Source: an uncultured Flavobacteriales bacterium (GTDB taxonomy: Bacteria > Bacteroidota > Bacteroidia > Flavobacteriales_G > Salibacteraceae). From it: a stretch of DNA of 64,000 bases. The notes under the pieces are model-generated. The model made no database searches and was not told where the DNA came from. It saw nothing but the letters and a program-made list of their open reading frames with translations. Shown here piece after piece: positions 62,440-64,000 of this stretch. The stretch lies in NCBI GenBank assembly GCA_913062955.1, contig CAJXZP010000008.1, positions 1-64,000 of the forward strand, given 5' to 3'. The position numbers were made by a program, and so were the translations under genes. The stretch's first letter is position 1, and the number at the start of each line of letters is the position of its first letter.

Positions 62440-62525
62440 AGATTTTATCTGGTACCATTTTTCATATATCACTTCTAAAATTTGGGTAAAATCCATAAGA
62501 ATGAAATGGTATACTGGCCTTTCTT

Positions 62526-62533
62526 TATTTTTG
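62526..62533 (+). promoter_or_regulatory. -7 box TATTTTTG upstream of the Crp/Fnr gene
   Basis: An exact TAnnTTTG, 38 bases before the ATG at 62572. No clear -33. Confidence 0.45.
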
Positions 62534-62571
62534 TACTGTCAACAAATAAAAAACGTTACTTTTTATAACTC

Positions 62572-63210
62572 ATGGACGACATTAGAAAAATACTAGACCA
62601 AAAATTCCCTCAGTTTTTTGACTCTGAACTCAAGGACGATATTGCAGCTGTGGGCTCGATAAGAACCATCAACGAAGGATTTCATTTAATGGATGTGGGG
62701 CAATATGTAAAAAGCATCCCACTAATTGTGGCAGGAAAACTCAAGATATTTAGAGAAGACGAAGAGGCAAACGAATTGTTTTTGTATTACCTCCATAACA
62801 ATGAGGCCTGTGCCATCTCTTTAGTGTGTACCCTTAACGACCGGGTGAGTCAGGTCCGAGCGGTAGCGATGGAAGAAACCACTATTATTTCCATTCCAAT
62901 AGAGCATATGGACAAATTCATGATGACCTACCGTTCGTGGTATCAATTTGTGGTACGGACCTATGGAATGCGTTTGAATGAAATGTTACATACAATTGAC
63001 AGCATTGCTTTTAAGAAAATGGATGAACGATTATTGGCCTATTTAGAAAAATTGGCAGAAGTAAATGGTTCAACAATCATCCATGATACCCACCAAAATA
63101 TTGCCGTTGAATTAAACACCTCCCGGGAGGTGATTTCGCGTTTATTAAAACAAATGGAACGGAAGGGGTTCGTACAATTATCACGTAATCGTATTGAAGT
63201 TTTAACTTAG
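62572..63210 (+). CDS. Crp/Fnr-family transcriptional regulator
   Basis: 212 residues: N-terminal cyclic-nucleotide-binding-type beta-roll (GFHLMDVGQYVKSIPLIVAGKLKIFREDEEANELFLYYLHNNEACAIS) without the Arg-rich cAMP-binding signature, a dimerisation helix, and an HTH_Crp domain (HQNIAVELNTSREVISRLLKQMERKGFVQLSRNRIEVL). It has a few scattered Cys (e.g. CAISLVC) but no Fnr-type N-terminal Cys cluster. It resembles the Bacteroidota regulators that respond to unknown ligands or redox. Divergent from tig. Confidence 0.9.
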   Translation: MDDIRKILDQKFPQFFDSELKDDIAAVGSIRTINEGFHLMDVGQYVKSIPLIVAGKLKIFREDEEANELFLYYLHNNEACAISLVCTLNDRVSQVRAVAMEETTIISIPIEHMDKFMMTYRSWYQFVVRTYGMRLNEMLHTIDSIAFKKMDERLLAYLEKLAEVNGSTIIHDTHQNIAVELNTSREVISRLLKQMERKGFVQLSRNRIEVLT

Positions 63211-63226
63211 ACCAAGCGTCATGCCA

Positions 63227-63700
63227 TTACGGGTGAAGTTCTTTTAGAAACGCTTCTATTAAAGTGACATTCAAATCTGTGGATGTGAATATTTGCTTGT
63301 ACTGCAATTGACGGATCACTTTTCCAGATTCAAAATATAAAAGATGTGGAAAAAGAAGCGTGTCCTCTTTTTCCACATCGATATCTTCCAATTGCGTAAT
63401 AAACTTAATGTTTTCAGGGTTTGAATGTGTTAAATCACATACAAACTCCCTATCCGATCTTCTGCGTACTGAATTCATAGGAGCCACACACACAAACTCC
63501 AATCGGTCATTGGATTTCAAGGAACCAAAATAATCCGCTAACTCTGTAAAACATTTGGTACATGCAGGCTGTTTATACACCGCAACAAACCCCGTATACC
63601 CAGCCCATTCAAAATCTCTTAAACTTTGGCCAGTGACGGGCAAAGTGAAGGTTAAACAGCACACCCCAAAGATTAGTTTAGATAACAATTTTGTACACAT
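63227..63700 (-). CDS. Secreted thioredoxin-like protein
   Basis: 157 residues, signal peptide ending near VTGQ. A short thioredoxin-like domain has KQPACTKCFTEL (a CxxC active site near residues 46-49, with ACTKC in place of WCGPC) and two further Cys (CVAP, CDLTH). Probably a periplasmic thiol oxidoreductase or redox-linked protein. The start overlaps the upstream ORF by 23 bases, so the two are probably translationally coupled. Confidence 0.65.
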   Translation of the reverse strand: MCTKLLSKLIFGVCCLTFTLPVTGQSLRDFEWAGYTGFVAVYKQPACTKCFTELADYFGSLKSNDRLEFVCVAPMNSVRRRSDREFVCDLTHSNPENIKFITQLEDIDVEKEDTLLFPHLLYFESGKVIRQLQYKQIFTSTDLNVTLIEAFLKELHP

Positions 63701-64000
63701 ACATTTTGTAATTTAATTCATGCTCAAAAAACCAATCGTTGTTCCTCGTCTTAAAATCTCCATAAGTCATTCCCTGAACGTTTTTGGGGATTTCAATCTT
63801 AACAACATATAATTTCCCATCTTCAACAAAGTACTTGGAACCATATTCTCCCAATTGAAATGAAGAACAATCTTCGCCAATTACTTCCTCTTGTTCCGGG
63901 TATTTATTGGACAAGCCGGATGAATTCAATTTCCAGTCCCCATCCTTAATCCAGATGTCATAAACCATCTTTAACCTAGTAGGTTCCGTCCCGGAGTTAT
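63678..64000 (-). CDS. C-terminal part of an unrecognised protein (cut by right window edge)
   Basis: The ORF track begins at Met 63968, but the frame is open to base 64000 without a stop (codons just upstream read ..NSGTEPTRLK), so the gene is probably longer and runs out of the window. The visible ~105 residues (DIWIKDGDWKLNSSG, DGKLYVVKIEIPKNVQGMTYGDF, NNDWFFEHELNYKMYVYKIVI) are a beta-rich domain with no family I can name. Its 3' end overlaps the thioredoxin-like gene. Confidence 0.55.
   Translation of the reverse strand, partial: NSGTEPTRLKMVYDIWIKDGDWKLNSSGLSNKYPEQEEVIGEDCSSFQLGEYGSKYFVEDGKLYVVKIEIPKNVQGMTYGDFKTRNNDWFFEHELNYKMYVYKIVI

Overview
The window is a gene-dense chromosomal stretch from a member of the Bacteroidota, most likely a marine-type flavobacterium or a Cryomorphaceae/Crocinitomicaceae relative. 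The evidence is: several secreted proteins ending in type IX secretion (Por) sorting domains, TonB-dependent receptors with carboxypeptidase-like N-terminal domains, promoters of the TAnnTTTG type, Bacteroidota-specific families (DUF3822, HYC_CC_PP), a monomeric NADP isocitrate dehydrogenase and AT-rich spacers. I saw no tRNA, rRNA, insertion sequence, prophage or CRISPR array.

Layout. 1-7.9 kb: the cut N-terminus of a TonB-dependent receptor, a VanZ-like protein, a DASS-type dicarboxylate transporter, a small heavy-metal-binding lipoprotein, a T9SS-secreted propeller protein, a HYC_CC_PP protein and an MBL-fold hydrolase. 8-13.9 kb: a 1103-residue outer-membrane protein that joins a dead peptidase-like domain, a TolB-like propeller and an Omp85-like barrel, then a DbpA-like RNA helicase, a DUF1456 protein and a pseudouridine synthase. 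14.2-22.9 kb: a compact six-gene plus-strand operon that is the most unusual part of the window. It encodes a TPR histidine kinase, a LytTR response regulator, a TolC-like protein fused to a TIM-barrel-like domain, an HlyD-type adaptor, a receiver-like/TackOD1/degenerate-GGDEF protein and a processive family 2 glycosyltransferase. I read it as a regulated, possibly undescribed, exopolysaccharide synthesis and export system.

22.9-38.5 kb: a secreted SGNH hydrolase, topB, a WG-repeat-like secreted protein, icd, a small barrel protein, dnaX (split by an A10 run that suggests programmed slippage), a secreted Ig-repeat protein, an acyltransferase, a RecD-like helicase and a membrane protein. 38.5-53 kb is housekeeping: DUF3822-rsmD-coaD, a TlpA-like protein, NUDIX/pyrE, SRPBCC, birA, rsfS-ftsH-DUF2007-cdsA-psd, and on the minus strand a long operon of coiled-coil protein, zapA, 6S RNA, rny, upp, a membrane protein and a HAD nucleotidase.

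53-64 kb: an M23 peptidase, a carboxypeptidase-like-domain protein, a large TonB-dependent receptor, a PAP2-like protein with altered catalytic motifs, the protein-quality-control group tig-clpP-clpX (minus strand, with a clear terminator before clpX and a possible 25-codon leader ORF before tig), a Crp/Fnr regulator, a thioredoxin-like secreted protein and a protein cut by the right edge. Domain names come from recognising motifs by eye. No database search was run.
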